64,000 nucleotides of DNA, taken from contig NC_135561.1 in assembly GCF_964340395.1 (NCBI RefSeq), positions 5,374,518 to 5,438,517 of the forward strand. Reading direction: 5' to 3'. This stretch comes from Glandiceps talaboti. Lineage: Eukaryota > Hemichordata > Enteropneusta > Spengelidae. The notes under the pieces were generated by a model. The model was given only the letters and a program-made list of their open reading frames with translations, had not been told where the DNA came from and ran no database searches. This document shows, piece after piece, positions 1-11,227 of this stretch (position 1 is the stretch's first letter; every line of letters begins with the position of its first letter). The translations under genes and the position numbers were made by a program.

Positions 1-239
1 CCATAACCTACATCAATGTCTCTAACTTTTCTACTCATCTCTAAGTTTTTGCCCACTGAATACACCAAACCCCTTACTTGAAATACTTGAATTGGTGAAT
101 TATTTGTGTACAAGTCATTGAGGGTACTGTATATATTAGTTTATGTATATGATGTATGTGTGTGTGTGCGCTAACAGCAGGAATAAACAGCCTAGACTAT
201 TCAATAATCTGAAAGACTTGAATTGCTCAGCTGGATTAC
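1..239 (-). other. RagC/D intron 4 (partial)
   Basis: This is the 5' part of the intron that follows exon 4 on the minus strand. It holds a short TG microsatellite near 156-170. No other coding or structural signal was seen. Confidence 0.75.
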
Positions 240-3200
240 CTGTGCATCAATTACAAATATCAGGGCACCACATCCACCAAATATCATCTCTGAATCAAAT
301 GTAGGATCAAAGAAATCAATCTGGCCAGGAAAATCCCAGATTTGAAACTGTACAAAGGAACTATTGTTGATATCTGAAAAAGGAAAGAATTTAGTTATTA
401 CTTGAAATAAATTAATCCTCTTTCTGCAAGGTTTTTATCACGCAAAAAAACAACATAATTTGGAAAAAACAGGACTACTAAGAACAATTATTGTTATCAA
501 ATGTAGTGTCTAAAGTGAAGAATATCTTCGAGCTTGGCAAAATGTTTTGGGCTTTGTTTCTTCACTCACACAGTACCCGATGTAAAAGCCTTTGATGTAC
601 AAGTATATTGGATTGAAGTAATTAAAAATTAGCCAGGTTGTACTATCTCAATATAACTTGAATCTGGATACTTTCAAAGTCTAACTATATGATAATAGGA
701 GTGATCTTTAGTGTGAACATGTACTTTACCGAGTTTATTTGTTCATTAGAAACCAAAATGTCTAACCAACTGCAAAGATCTTGTACATTCTTCAAGACAG
801 AACTTATTTTATTACTAGTGTCGTCAAGACGATGTGCAATCAGAACATGACTTACCATCTTTTACTATTTTATTTGTACTTTCCAGAAATAACGTTTCAT
901 TTGGTGACATCTTATGAAATACTACTTTTTGTATTGATGACTTCCCACTCCTGAAATAAACAAAGAAACAAAACTCACATGTTACCACAAATCCAACATC
1001 CTTGATGAGTGTTCAATACTACGAGATCAGAATATTTCACTGCATACCTACTATGAGATTGTATTCTAATTTGCCCTACTTCTCATCAACAACATCCTAT
1101 TTATATGACATTACTTCATGGTGTAAGATGAGGAGTGTGACAAAGGAAAGATATGTGGGTACCTGCTGGAGGGGTGGGGGTGTTTGTCTTGTCTTTCACT
1201 GTACATACAGAACAATACAATCCAATTAACCACATACATGTGTGGTGTTGATTATATTTTTCAATAACAAACCCAGTTCCTCATTGTACTTTGACTGTAA
1301 ACAATAAGTGATTGTTTTTCTTGATTCTAAACAACAGTGCTGGTTGCATAACTCTGGAGTAAAAGTGTGAACATTGTCATGGTAACAGCATTGTAATGAT
1401 GCTACTTACAATAAGATTTCAATGTACAGTGTTGATACAGGTTTCAACTTGATTAAAAATATGACAGAATTGCTACTTTCCCTGTTTGATTTTGATATTC
1501 ACCAAGTTGGTTGAATCTTGTAAAGGTGATGCTAGTTCGGAAACAACTGTGTGTAAGGAAAAATGTTCGTCAAAACACAGTTGGTGGACTTACTGTACTG
1601 TGTATGGAGATCACAACCTTAAACTTACCATATATGTATTACAGTACAGACAACAATTCATGGTACCTGTAATTACCATTGTCGCAAACCACAGACTCTT
1701 TTACGGCCAGAGTTCATTATTTCACAGTATGGTGGAAGAAATAACAGCTCTGGTTTGCAAGAATGGTAATTACATTTGACCTTATGGTAAAGGGTCAATA
1801 TAGAACAAGAAGGTCAACTAATTCTATGTGGGCTTATACATAGTAATACATGTATAGTGTACATGTTGCTCAGAAGTCATGGTGTTGGCTAAGAAATTCA
1901 ATAATAATTGATTTTATTATGCTTACATCCATGTGGTTAAGTTCTATTTTAGGTAACAAGAATTGGTCCACATCACTGCACATGTCCTAAATGATCACCC
2001 ATGACGGCAAAGCTCAAGTTCACATTACTTACCGCCGAAGTCCCATTAGTAATATTCTAGGTTTACTATCTGGTGATGCAGTTGCATTGTCAGCTTCACT
2101 GTCATCAGGTCCATAGCCAAAATCTTTAGGAAATGATCCAACTACACTGTAGCCACCACCAAAATCTTCCTCATCATAAGACTGCAAAGTAAACATAGGT
2201 TGACACTGTTGTCATCAAGGTCTCATTTACAGAGATACCCACAATAGTTTTGTCAACATTTAGCTCAGATGTAACTACATGACATGCTACATTTAATTTT
2301 ATAAGGATAATAGCTTATATCATAACATTCAGTCACTGGCCTGAACTTAAACTTGGTCTGATTCAGCGATTGTGTGACCTGTTTCAGTTACCATTGATTT
2401 TGACTAGTCTCTAACTAACAGACTACATGTAGATATGTTTTACATTTGGTATTGACTATCTGATGATACTATTCAGTACATTTATCCCACAACTGTGCAG
2501 TATTTTTCAAATGGCCAAATCAAATGACAATACTGAATGTTGTTACAGAGTACTGTAGCAGACTATGTGCTCAGACACATTCTCTAATGAAAGTTTTTTT
2601 CAAATGACTCACAAGCCTGATCAAGGTCACATCACGTGATACACAATCTATAAGGACAACAACTGAACTTGAAGTTGTTGACATTCAGAAAGAAATTCGA
2701 TATTTTGAATATTTTCGCCGAGTGTTTCATACACTGAATTGTTGCTACAATTAATGGAAACAAACTAAACATATACATATTCAATATCAAGAATATTAAA
2801 CATGGGAAGTTTGTTTCGTCAGGCTGTATGCACGTGAAAGTCACGTTTCATTTCGTCACAATCTACTGTTCAGTACACTTCCTCCATATTAACAAGTTCG
2901 TCAAGGTAGTAAACATTTTTCTCTTTTGAACGATTGCCGTAAAAAAAGATGATGACTGGTTATTACATGGTCAATAAAAGAAAATGTTCTTGAGTTTGAA
3001 ACAGTGTTTGGATAAATATATCAAGGAATATTTACGATGGGCGACTCGACGCGACGACTCACTCAGTCTCAGTAAATGTCAAGTCGATGAACTAGGATCA
3101 CTATTTGATTCAGAGAGAATTATCAATAAGCGGTTTCACCAAACGGAATCATTTCAAACTTCACAACAGAGCTTTATCTCTCTGGCGATATACATACACG

Positions 3201-3263
3201 GGAGACCGGTCGGGGAAGTGAAAACGTGAAAAAATCACTGAAAAGTTCCTGAGTACTTACCAT
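1..3263 (-). CDS. RRAGC: Rag GTPase, RagC/RagD type (5' part, partial gene)
   Basis: Four minus-strand exons (3261-3263, 2033-2181, 856-950, 240-373) join in frame into 127 residues and continue beyond the left edge. Known family role: RagC/D pairs with RagA/B on the lysosome, is held there by Ragulator, and recruits mTORC1 when amino acids are present. Visible motifs: an acidic, glycine-rich N-terminus with SFPKDFGYG; the beta-1 strand plus P-loop [14 protein letters not shown]; the switch I region [16 protein letters not shown]; the G3 motif IWDFPGQ; then [16 protein letters not shown]. These match animal RagC/RagD strongly. The remaining G domain and the C-terminal roadblock domain must lie outside the window. 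Invertebrates usually have one RagC/D gene, so the symbol stands for the family and not a specific paralogue. No frameshift or stop is seen. Confidence 0.95.
240..373 (-). CDS. RRAGC: RagC/D exon 4 (G3 motif and following strand)
   Basis: This exon is 134 bases, with a minus-strand acceptor CCTTTTTCAG and a donor GTAATCCAGC. It completes Asp83 and encodes [17 protein letters not shown], then [18 protein letters not shown], then ALIFVIDAQ, ending in phase 0. WDFPGQ is the G3 element. The next expected segment (DDYxEAL and onward) is not present in bases 1-239, so the next exon lies left of the window. Confidence 0.95.
374..855 (-). other. RagC/D intron 3
   Basis: AT-rich sequence between the donor of exon 3 and the acceptor of exon 4, both matching the GT-AG rule. 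I saw no repeats or extra exons in it. Confidence 0.85.
856..950 (-). CDS. RRAGC: RagC/D exon 3 (P-loop to switch I)
   Basis: This exon is 95 bases, between a minus-strand acceptor TTTATTTCAG and a donor GTAAGTCATG. Its first base completes the P-loop Arg; it then encodes [13 protein letters not shown] and [18 protein letters not shown], and ends one base into an Asp codon. The GKS contacts the nucleotide phosphates and magnesium in this family. Both junction phases match the neighbouring exons exactly. Confidence 0.95.
951..2032 (-). other. RagC/D intron 2, carrying a TIR element
   Basis: Spliced out between exons 2 and 3. Its main content is the inverted-repeat element at 1668-1774. The open frames at 1002-1229 and 1486-1779 on the opposite strand lack protein character and are intronic noise. 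Confidence 0.85.
1668..1774. mobile_element. Short terminal-inverted-repeat element (MITE-like), copy 1
   Basis: The ends are inverted copies: TGTAATTACCATT...GCAAACC at the left and GGTTTGC...AATGGTAATTACA at the right. An inner pair (TTATTTC / GAAATAA) makes the element nearly foldback. The core CCATT-N-TCGCAAACC, the GAAGAAATAACAGCTCTGG block and the GGTTTGC-aGAATGG end recur at 56858-56962 and, inverted and diverged, at 32033-32160. It has no coding capacity. Repetition plus terminal inversion suggests a non-autonomous DNA element; the class is unknown. Confidence 0.6.
2033..2181 (-). CDS. RRAGC: RagC/D exon 2 (N-terminus to first half of P-loop)
   Basis: This exon is 149 bases, flanked on the minus strand by an acceptor ending TTTGCAG and a donor GTAAGTAATG. 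It encodes residues 2-50: [10 protein letters not shown], then SFPKDFGYG, then a variable Asp/Ser/Ala linker, then PRILLMGLR. It ends two bases into an Arg codon within the P-loop. The SFPKDFGYG and [10 protein letters not shown] segments are typical of RagC/D N-termini and are absent from RagA/B. Confidence 0.94.
2182..3260 (-). other. RagC/D intron 1
   Basis: About 1.08 kb between the start-codon exon and exon 2. Its upstream part (about 2800-3260) has more CpG than the surroundings, fitting a CpG-rich promoter domain. An 81-codon ATG-started open frame runs through it on the plus strand at 2984-3229, but it has no recognisable homology or splice context, so I do not call it a gene. Confidence 0.8.
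3261..3263 (-). CDS. RRAGC: RagC/D exon 1: start codon only, with 5' UTR upstream
   Basis: On the minus strand the sequence reads CAAGATG followed by the strong donor GTAAGTACTC. The ATG is therefore the last three bases of exon 1, and the 5' UTR extends to higher coordinates with an unknown 5' end, perhaps 3300-3400. Splicing to the acceptor at 2182 gives Met-Ser-Tyr-Asp-Glu-Glu, which fits the acidic N-terminus of the family. I chose this start because exon 2 has no in-frame ATG before the conserved region and the donor is near-consensus. The split is inferred, not seen in a transcript. Confidence 0.8.
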
Positions 3264-3545
3264 CTTGCAATCGTAGAGTAACACACTGTAATAAAGTTAT
3301 CATGTGACTGTGGGCTCGATCTAAACTAAACATAAGAATAACTAAAATAAATAAATTTACAGTAATGGTTTCCTAATTTATATTTTAAAAATAATAAATT
3401 ACACATTTTTTCTGTAATTAAAAATAACACAGTAACTAAATTTGTTTATAACATCACAAGTGATAGTTCCAATAATTTAAGTTGTGTTCGAGGTGGTTAT
3501 CGATGACATCAGCCCATAATGCTAATTCAAAAAACCGGAAGTGAC
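3264..3545. promoter_or_regulatory. Probable bidirectional promoter
   Basis: This interval separates the RagC/D exon 1 (minus strand) from the CpG-rich candidate first exon on the plus strand. At 3534-3543 is ACCGGAAGTG, a perfect ETS/GABP-type site, a class common in divergent housekeeping promoters. Nearby at about 3501-3513 is CGATGACATCAGC, similar to a CRE/ATF-type site. No TATA box is placed convincingly for either direction. Two-way use is inferred from the head-to-head layout. Confidence 0.5.
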
Positions 3546-3941
3546 TTTGAACTGACAGCGATCGGACGACGTGGTTCTGTTCGGAAGACGTGCAACATGT
3601 ATCTACTTATGTAAACTCACTTTTCTACCAGCGCTTCAAAAGTTAGCTATCCATGCAGCAATTTTCTAGTACCTCTTGAGCTGTTTTGCAAGTGTGGAGG
3701 TGACCCGACATCTGTTCTACCAGGCTCGAGACTGATCATCATCACCACTCCGACTCGACTGAAAGTCATCGCATCCCACTTGAAGCTGAAGTTCACTTTC
3801 AAGACCTTCCTGCATATTGTCATTTTTACGATCGGTGACACCATACTACCACAAGTATCAGGAGTACGCGCCCTAAATTTAGGTTTTTATTGTTTATGTA
3901 TGGTCTGTTGTGAACTGTGTCCATGTCTAGCCTGCAAGCAG
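3546..3941 (+). other. Candidate first exon A (mostly 5' UTR), hypothetical gene
   Basis: A CpG-richer stretch directly downstream of the ETS site that ends at a good donor, GCAG followed by GTAAGAAAT. The transcription start is not defined. A longer frame without an ATG also crosses the segment (residues such as LKLKFTFKTFLHIVIFTIGD), but ATG 3923 in another frame fits the splice phase of the later exon better. The exon may also be wholly noncoding. Confidence 0.4.
3923..3941 (+). CDS. Candidate start-coding end of first exon A (MSSLQA + G)
   Basis: ATG TCT AGC CTG CAA GCA G, then donor GTAAGA. An in-frame TGA lies 12 bases upstream, so translation would begin here. The exon ends one base into a codon with G. 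Joining to the acceptor at 59230 would make Asp followed by PPVCASVKNC. The phase agrees with candidates B (11227) and C (35309), which is the main support; individually the signal is weak. Confidence 0.3.
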
Positions 3942-6702
3942 GTAAGAAATTCTAACCTCCAGTTTTGTTGTTTTGATTTTGCAGGTTTGTCATAAAAACA
4001 CTCGATTTCAGTTTTCTCTCACCAGTTTCGATTTTCGATGACAAAACACATTTGCTCCCTATGTTAACTGCGACGACAGAGAACTGTATCGTTGGTTTTA
4101 AGCTTAGTTATCGGCCATGTGTTGGTCTGTTGTTTTGTCATGGGTGGTGAGTGTTTACTTGCAAGACTTGTGTTGAACGCACAAAACACAAATCAATTAC
4201 ATATTGTGTGGCATATGTGAGCGTGCTGTACATTTCACCACCCTTGAGAAAGTAGCCAATGTTCTTTGTTTTTGTTTTTAATTAAAAAAAAATAGTACAC
4301 CACACCACTTAATATTCATTAAAAAATAAAAAAGATGACAAATATGGAAAAATTACAAATATTGAAATAATTGATATTTTCACAAATACATGCTTGTGTT
4401 GTAATCACTGTCTGACACTTATCAACATACAATTAGCAAGTCTGATACTCAGGCCAAGTTTGTGATAAAATTTACAAAATACCATCACAGCATGTAGGGG
4501 TGTGTTCATGTGGTCTGTCTGTAGCCATGTGTGTAGACATACTGTGTATGTATGTATAGTATGCCATCTCACCACTACCTCTAACACAGTTAAGTCAATT
4601 TACACACACATAACATGCATATTTGTATATGTGTGTATGTACTGGTATGTTTGACATGAACTTTAAACAACAGACTGAATGAATCCTGGTTGCTGACATC
4701 ATTGTTTACCTTTTGGCGACAAAGTTCAAGGGTCAAGTGTCATTACAGGTGTACCTACAGGTGTTTTATTGGTTAGATATATTATTATTTTAAGATAAGA
4801 TATTAGTTACAATTTCAAAGGCGAGTCTTTATTTTATAGTCCAGTTTTTAAAACCAGTCAGTGTGATCACAGACCCTGAGTGAACTATGTTTTGAGACAT
4901 TGTTTTGTATTATGTGTGATAAGTTCCCAGTGATTTTATCAGGATTCTTCATTGATATTTCTGTTACATTTGGTTTAAAGATATCTACATGATTTCCATT
5001 GTCACAATTTTATCAGAGTGACCCACCAAAATTATAATCTATATTAGGAAACTACACTAGATTTCTCCTTTTCCATTAGTGGGGTTCCCATACCTGAATA
5101 TAAATAATATTTTTGTACCATCAAAGTAAAACAATAAATGTACACGGATCACCATATACTACTCAAAATGTGTGCAAACTTTAAAGTCATAAACTTACTT
5201 GTAATATTTTAATCTAGCCCAGAGACTTGTTGTTGGCTTTCACATCTAGTGATCCTGTAGTAACATTGGAATTGATTGCTAGATCTGAAAACCAACGATG
5301 ATTTCCAGATGAAGTGTGATGCTGATGCATGAACTTGGCAATGATCTGACCGTTATCTCGGATGGACATTAATGGTTTTATCCTTGCCAACTTACCACCA
5401 GTTCATGTTTTTAATGAGCATACAGCATTCTTCAGATTGATAGCATTTATCAGTAGATACTCCAACAATTCAATAATGTCTTCATGTACTCCATCACTTC
5501 AAAGGGAAATTAATATTGTACCTGAAATTTTTGACTTCAGTCTTTGTCAACAAATTGACTCACTACTAGTATTCAGCACGTGACCATCACTAGTCAATGC
5601 AACATAAAGACCTAAGTAGGAAAAATGCTGTGAGAATAACTTTCTCGAGAATATTGTGTTTTTATTTACTCTATCATAAACCCCACCAAAACACAAATAT
5701 ATACCAATGTCTTACACAAATGTGTTCCCAACGAAGAAATTTGAAAACACATGAAAGTCTCTTATGATTACAAAAAGAAATAAGGAGATTATAATTAAAA
5801 GCAAATTACAACAAATTGAAGTGGTATTAAAGTGTTGATGATGAAGTGTGTACACATGATCAGATAACATGAATACAAGAACTTGGAATTGAATGCCTGG
5901 CTGATTTTGTTTACACATTTCATGTGACATGTAACTACTAGTTATTGGTCCTGTTGTAGTACCGTTTGCCACAAAAGGCACTTGCATTTATTTGAAATTT
6001 ATTTTGATGGGAATAACTACTAAACATATTGTTATTATTTGGGTTATGTGTACAATTTTTGTGCATGTTCCCACCAAAGTGGCATGGTCTCTGTCATTCT
6101 GTGTGTTGTCAAAGAAGTCTAATAAAGAAAAGGAAAGTGTATGTGGTGAGAGAAATGCAAATATAGAATATTGATTGTGTGTTTAGGAAGGAAATAATTA
6201 TAGTTAAAAGTATATTGTTTTGTGTTGTTCTGTTTTTGTTTATGTACATGTTGCCAGCCAACATGAGGTGTTATCTGTACTCAAATGACTTCATGACATC
6301 ACAAACCACATGATCTATTCTAAATGCAGGATTACATGTACAGTGAAAATACACTTAGAAATACCATTGAAGGCAGTCAATAGACAGATCTGTGTAGTAA
6401 TGTACACTATTACGTAACGCACATGAATGGTGCAGTATTGACATTCATTGAATGTCCTAATAATGCACTGACCATGTAACACACATGTACATCACATTGT
6501 CTGGACAGACTTCCAAGTACCATCAGCTGATATTAAAACACCTCTTTTCACCCTCTCTGGTCATGCGGTTGATTTTAATAGGTGGACCAGAAACAAAACA
6601 AGTACATTGTGTAAGATATATAGGAGCTAGTTATATTTGTAGTTGAAGAAGAAGTGTCTTTTCAGATATTGATATATAGATATCATATGACATAACAATT
6701 TT
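3942..6702. other. Non-coding, probably intronic, no structured feature seen
   Basis: AT-rich sequence with scattered TG-rich words (for example 4540-4640). None of the short open frames here has splice context or recognisable protein character. It would be the start of a very long first intron if candidate exon A is real. Confidence 0.5.
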
Positions 6703-6935
6703 TAGCCCAGAGATTGGCTATCCTCCTTGAAAATGTCATTCGCCAGAACATAAACACTGTCAAGCTAGTATGTCAAAGTCTCTGAGCTATATTGTCAAGC
6801 TAGTAGTAGTATGTTGAGTCAGGTAGCCAAGTCTCTGGGCTATACTGTCAAATCAGTATATCAAGTCAGATAGCCAAGTCTCTGAGCTATACTGTCAAGC
6901 CAGTATGTCAAGTCAGATAGCCAAGTCTGTGGGCT
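6703..6935. repeat. Degenerate tandem repeat, about 60-66 bp, 3-4 copies
   Basis: The block containing GTCAAGYYAGTATGTCAAGTC and then AGATAGCCAAGTCTCTGGGC recurs with substitutions and small indels. A related inverted partial copy (TAGCCCAGAGATTGGCTATC) opens the region at 6703. Similar single words occur at about 5215 and 32415, so the motif is also dispersed. Confidence 0.75.
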
Positions 6936-7667
6936 AGTAAATTGATCTTTTCTGTATTACTGGTAGTTTACATTGTACTGTACTTCACCCCTCTGTTTGT
7001 TGTGTTAATTCTGTAGTTTAGTATGACCATAAACCATCAATAGTCAGCAGAAAATATAGTTGATCTTGACAGTTGTCAGACTACATATCTTGTATCTACA
7101 AATGGTAGTCATAAATGTGTAGACTAGAACTTCCATGGAATCACCAATGTCAAACTAATAAATAGCCAGTCTTACTGTAACAAACTGACAAAGCCATTTA
7201 CTATCAATATGACAACATTGTAAGTCCATTTTCGTTTGACTCTGTACTTGGGGAAACTGTATTGGAGTGAGCCAGAGTCCATCAAGGAAACAGACATTTA
7301 TGTCATAATTATGATATTGTCCTTATGACTAATAGTAATACATAGGCCATTACCCAAACAGACACAACATGGTTGAACCACATGTAGGGCATAGAAAGTG
7401 TGTTGACATCAAAGCTTGTAAAAGGATCCACAGTTCCTCCAGACCCTGGGTGATTTATACATAGACATTGGAAATGTTCCAGTACTTAATAGAATGCATA
7501 AATCAGTCACTTAGTGGATGAAACACATCCTAATTTATCAGTTAGTATGTAGTTCTGGGTGACATAAACTGAAACACAAATGATGATAACTTGTCTCTCT
7601 GGAGATAAAACACACTTAAGTCAATCTAAGACATGGCAGTGGTATTAATGGCTATGTTGATGTACTC
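6936..7667. other. Non-coding, nothing structured seen
   Basis: AT-rich unique sequence with no supported exon, repeat array or RNA gene. Confidence 0.5.
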
Positions 7668-7815
7668 CTTAATTCATATTATCTGGAGTTTTGTTCTTTT
7701 TCAAGGTACCGACACACAGACAAGTCCGATTTAGATACTTGATTCAAATTATCTGGTATTTTGTTCCTACTCAGCTTTTCAAGTAACTGACACAGACAAG
7801 TCATATTTAGGTATA
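7668..7815. repeat. Tandem duplication, about 72 bp, two diverged copies
   Basis: Both halves contain ATTCAWATTATCTGG, TTTTGTTC, CTTTTTCAAG or CTTTTCAAGT, then GACACAGACAAGTC and a TTTAG-containing end. The copies differ by substitutions and small indels. Confidence 0.7.
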
Positions 7816-10800
7816 GAAAATAAAAAGTTAAGTGATGTATTAAAGTTCGAAATTCTTAAATGATTTGAAAATCAAATTCAACAAATCTGGAATTTCAAGT
7901 AAATTCCCATCACATGTGTCTTTAGTTCAGATTACATACGTAGTACTGTGTGTCCTCTAATGATAGCCAAATGTTGTTGCGAGTCAAAATGATAAAACTT
8001 ACATTTCTTGTGAGTCACCACATAGGGGAACACCAAATTTTGGTGCGTCACTAGAGATTGTGTGTGTCAGTGACACGTTAGATTGGCTTAGAGGGCACAC
8101 TCTTACATTTCTGTGAAATGAAAGTGCAGCCACTATGTTACACTGGGATATAAAATACTAGAATCGATAAATCAGTGTATATCAGCAACAAAGTAGGTAT
8201 GACCTAGTCTAGTGTGACCTCGTCTCAATTGCCCTCAAACCTCTTAGCAGTGACAAGACCCTTGATTCCAAGACAGCGTGGAGTCGTTGCTAGTCAGCCT
8301 TCATTGGATGTATTTAGTTTCTTAGTCTTGCATTTCAAGATATTGGTAGTCCACCATTCATATCTGTAATGTAAATAAACATGTACAGGATTTGACTGCT
8401 CTCTTCATAAAGTCAGTGCCCAACCACTAATACTGGGTACCTTCGTGGTATTTGAAATAAAAATATGAAGTAAATATGTAATTTGTTATCGTAAATTGTA
8501 AGTTTTTTTGTACATATAAAATCCTAGAATTCATACTGCAATAATCCCTCATAGAGACAAATGTAAAGCTGTTACCATGCCTGCTGCCAATAATCTTGTA
8601 CTACACCAAAATGAAGTGTTATGCCATTTAACTTTATATAGATATGTAATTGTAGTAGTAGTATTTGGTAGAATACATTTGTAGCTTGTAGGTAAGCTGA
8701 AATATTGTGTATGTGACAACTGTTTTAAGTCCCATTGGAATTGTGTTTACTACATTGTATGTATGAAATAAATGTGAGGAAAAAGTTTTTTAAAAAATGT
8801 GACTAAATTTTGATATAATAACGTAATATATAAAAGTCAGCTGTTTTTAGCCATCAAATGAAAAAAAAAACATAACAGAATAGGTATATGGGACACACTG
8901 GATAACAAAACTTGCATACAAGTGTGCACCTGATATTTGTAAACAAATGTATAATATAATCAAAGTTGAATTTCTGTAGTATCATGAAGGACCAGTCGTA
9001 TTCTATATAATAGAACAGTTGAGGAGGAATTAAAAGTTGAGATTTAATGCAGAAAGAGTCCAAAAAAATTAGTGTAGTTATGGCATATAGAGTGTATTTA
9101 TGTCATCTCAACAGACAACACCACCCACAACATAAACAATAAATAGTAATGTATTGATGTTATGATAAGAATTGAAATAGACTTTACATAGTACATAAAA
9201 CATACAAGTGCCACACCCCCACAAAAGTCTGGCCACCCAAGTTCCAAAAGTCCAAGCAAATTTCACAGTCACCTGTTGTCCCTATTGTATTTAGATTTTA
9301 TCAGACAGACAGTAATTAATTAATTGATTGGGCAAGTAATGGGTTTGTTGGTTGTGCTGTCATGTGAAATCTTTGCCAATAATATATCATTGTGTCTCCT
9401 GTATATGAATACATGTCACTGTTCAAATACAAGTTTACATTGTCTGTTTGTCTTTTGTAGAGTTGTGCCAACCAACTAAACAAACCTGTCTGGTAAAAGG
9501 ATTAAAATTAAAATTAGATTGCATACAGACCAACATATACATGTAGCTTGATAGATAGGCCGATAGTCAGACAGAGACCAACAGACTTATATAGATACAG
9601 ACAAGATAAAGTTACACTGAGATTTACTTAGTCAGACACAGAGAAACAAAGAAAGGGAGATATATGGATAGAGATAGACTGATAGCAAATGTTGGAGATT
9701 AGCAAGATAGGTGATGATACTTGATAGACAGCCACATAGAGATAAACACAGTCAGGGATAGACTCAACGACAGACAGAAAGAAAATGAGATATGTATGAC
9801 TTTATTCCCAGATACTAAATAATACAAGTTCGTAATGATAAATAAATAGGAAAGGGGTCAAAAAATAGTTGTCTGCTAACTAATCTAGTCCAACCCTGCC
9901 AATACATGTGATAATAATCAGAATACAAATATTATCTGGGCATTTTCACCATTCCTTTGGATTTCTTACATTTTCAAAACTTCTACAAATAAAGAAAAGG
10001 AAGGAGAAAACCAAACCAACCTGTATACATAAAGATTTCGACTCAAAAAAAGAAGAAAACAGAGACAAAACACTATCTCTTTTTAACTCTAACCCCCTCA
10101 AACACAAATAAACATACATATACACATATGCATACATCAAATTGTCATCAAAAGTATTTTTAACAAGTAGAATCTAAGTATTGCACTTGAGCAAAGCTAA
10201 GGTATCACAATTAAAAAATAAAAGTTATTTCAAATTGACCTGTAGAGGGCATCATAACCATTCATTAACAACATATGCTCAATATGATGATGATTCTTAG
10301 TGATAACAGACTAAAATTTTTTTTCAAAAATTAGTTTTTGCCTTAACATGTAACTATTCTTAGAATCTGTAAATACTACCAATGATATGATGTATTGTAT
10401 AAAGTGTCTGTCAGTTTGGTGATAGATTTTCCTCAAAATGTAGGTGAAAGGGTAAACCATGATGGACAGGGGAAGGAATAGACTTCCATATTGAACTAGT
10501 TTAGGTACAGGCTGGTACTGAACTTGGAAGGAAAAGGAAGAACTATGCTTATCAATTACAGAAACTGACTTTACTTCCGATGTGGTTTGATAATGAGTAG
10601 CAGGCAAGCAATGCTATCATAATTTAACCTTTGACCTTGGACTGATGTTACTCCTATTTCCCATTCATTTCACAGCATGTACTGAGATCAAAGTTTCTTT
10701 CGGCTAGCTTTGTTGGGTTGTTGAATGTGTTGCACAGCAATGGTTTTTTTTTCGTTATGTAAATACAACATAAGAATTTTAAAATTAATTATGAGAGTTT

Positions 10801-11040
10801 TTTGACAGATGTGTGAGTAATAATTTTAGAATGTCTTTGTGGTTATAAAGTGGATCAGACTGCATTGTTGGGTATACTAAATAAGGCATACAGGAAGCTG
10901 ACTGTATTATTGTCGTCTAAGCCCTGTAGGATGTCCAGGGTGAGAGAGACGTATCAAATGCCTTCTAATATTAGACTTTACTCTGTTCTCCAGAAACCAG
11001 TTATTCAGTAACTTAGTTTAGACAAGGAAACATCTGTGGC
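7816..11040. other. Non-coding stretch with weak GATA/GACA-like sequence
   Basis: Mostly AT-rich unique DNA. At 8034-8048 is the exact palindrome CACCAAATTTTGGTG. From about 9540 to 9790 the sequence is purine-rich with degenerate GATAGA/GACAGA words, probably an eroded GATA/GACA microsatellite. No exon is supported. Confidence 0.5.
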
Positions 11041-11227
11041 GTTCAAAACGTCTGTTTAACTGAAAACATAGCACAGTTGAAGGAAACTCGTCTCTAGAAG
11101 TGTACCAAGGAACAGTTAGCGAGTGGATTGTATTATACGATAGTTTGTGAAGTGAATTTGAAGATTTGAGTTGTATTGGTGCGTATACCCATTAGCCAGA
11201 CTATGAAGCAAATATTTAAAAGAAAAG
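11041..11227 (+). other. Candidate alternative first exon B (5' UTR plus start)
   Basis: A segment of more balanced composition than its flanks that ends at AAAAG followed by donor GTAGGTCAAC. The 5' boundary is a guess. An in-frame TGA at 11167-11169 precedes ATG 11203, which suits a 5' UTR followed by a start. Confidence 0.35.
11203..11227 (+). CDS. Candidate start-coding end of first exon B (MKQIFKRK + G)
   Basis: ATG AAG CAA ATA TTT AAA AGA AAA G then GTAGGT. It gives a short, strongly basic N-terminus and ends in phase 1 with G, as candidates A and C do. Joining to the exon at 59231 continues with Asp-Pro-Pro-Val. The product is not recognised. A chance ATG plus donor cannot be excluded. 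Confidence 0.33.

Noticed and set aside
1486-1779. Plus-strand 97-codon open frame
   Set aside because: It begins with a non-ATG codon, lies in a RagC/D intron and crosses the TIR element; no domain is visible.
3780-3995. Hydrophobic frame (FTFKTFLHIVIFTIGD...) as the coding part of exon A
   Set aside because: It has no ATG start, and it would end in phase 0 at the donor, which does not fit the phase 1 exon at 59231.
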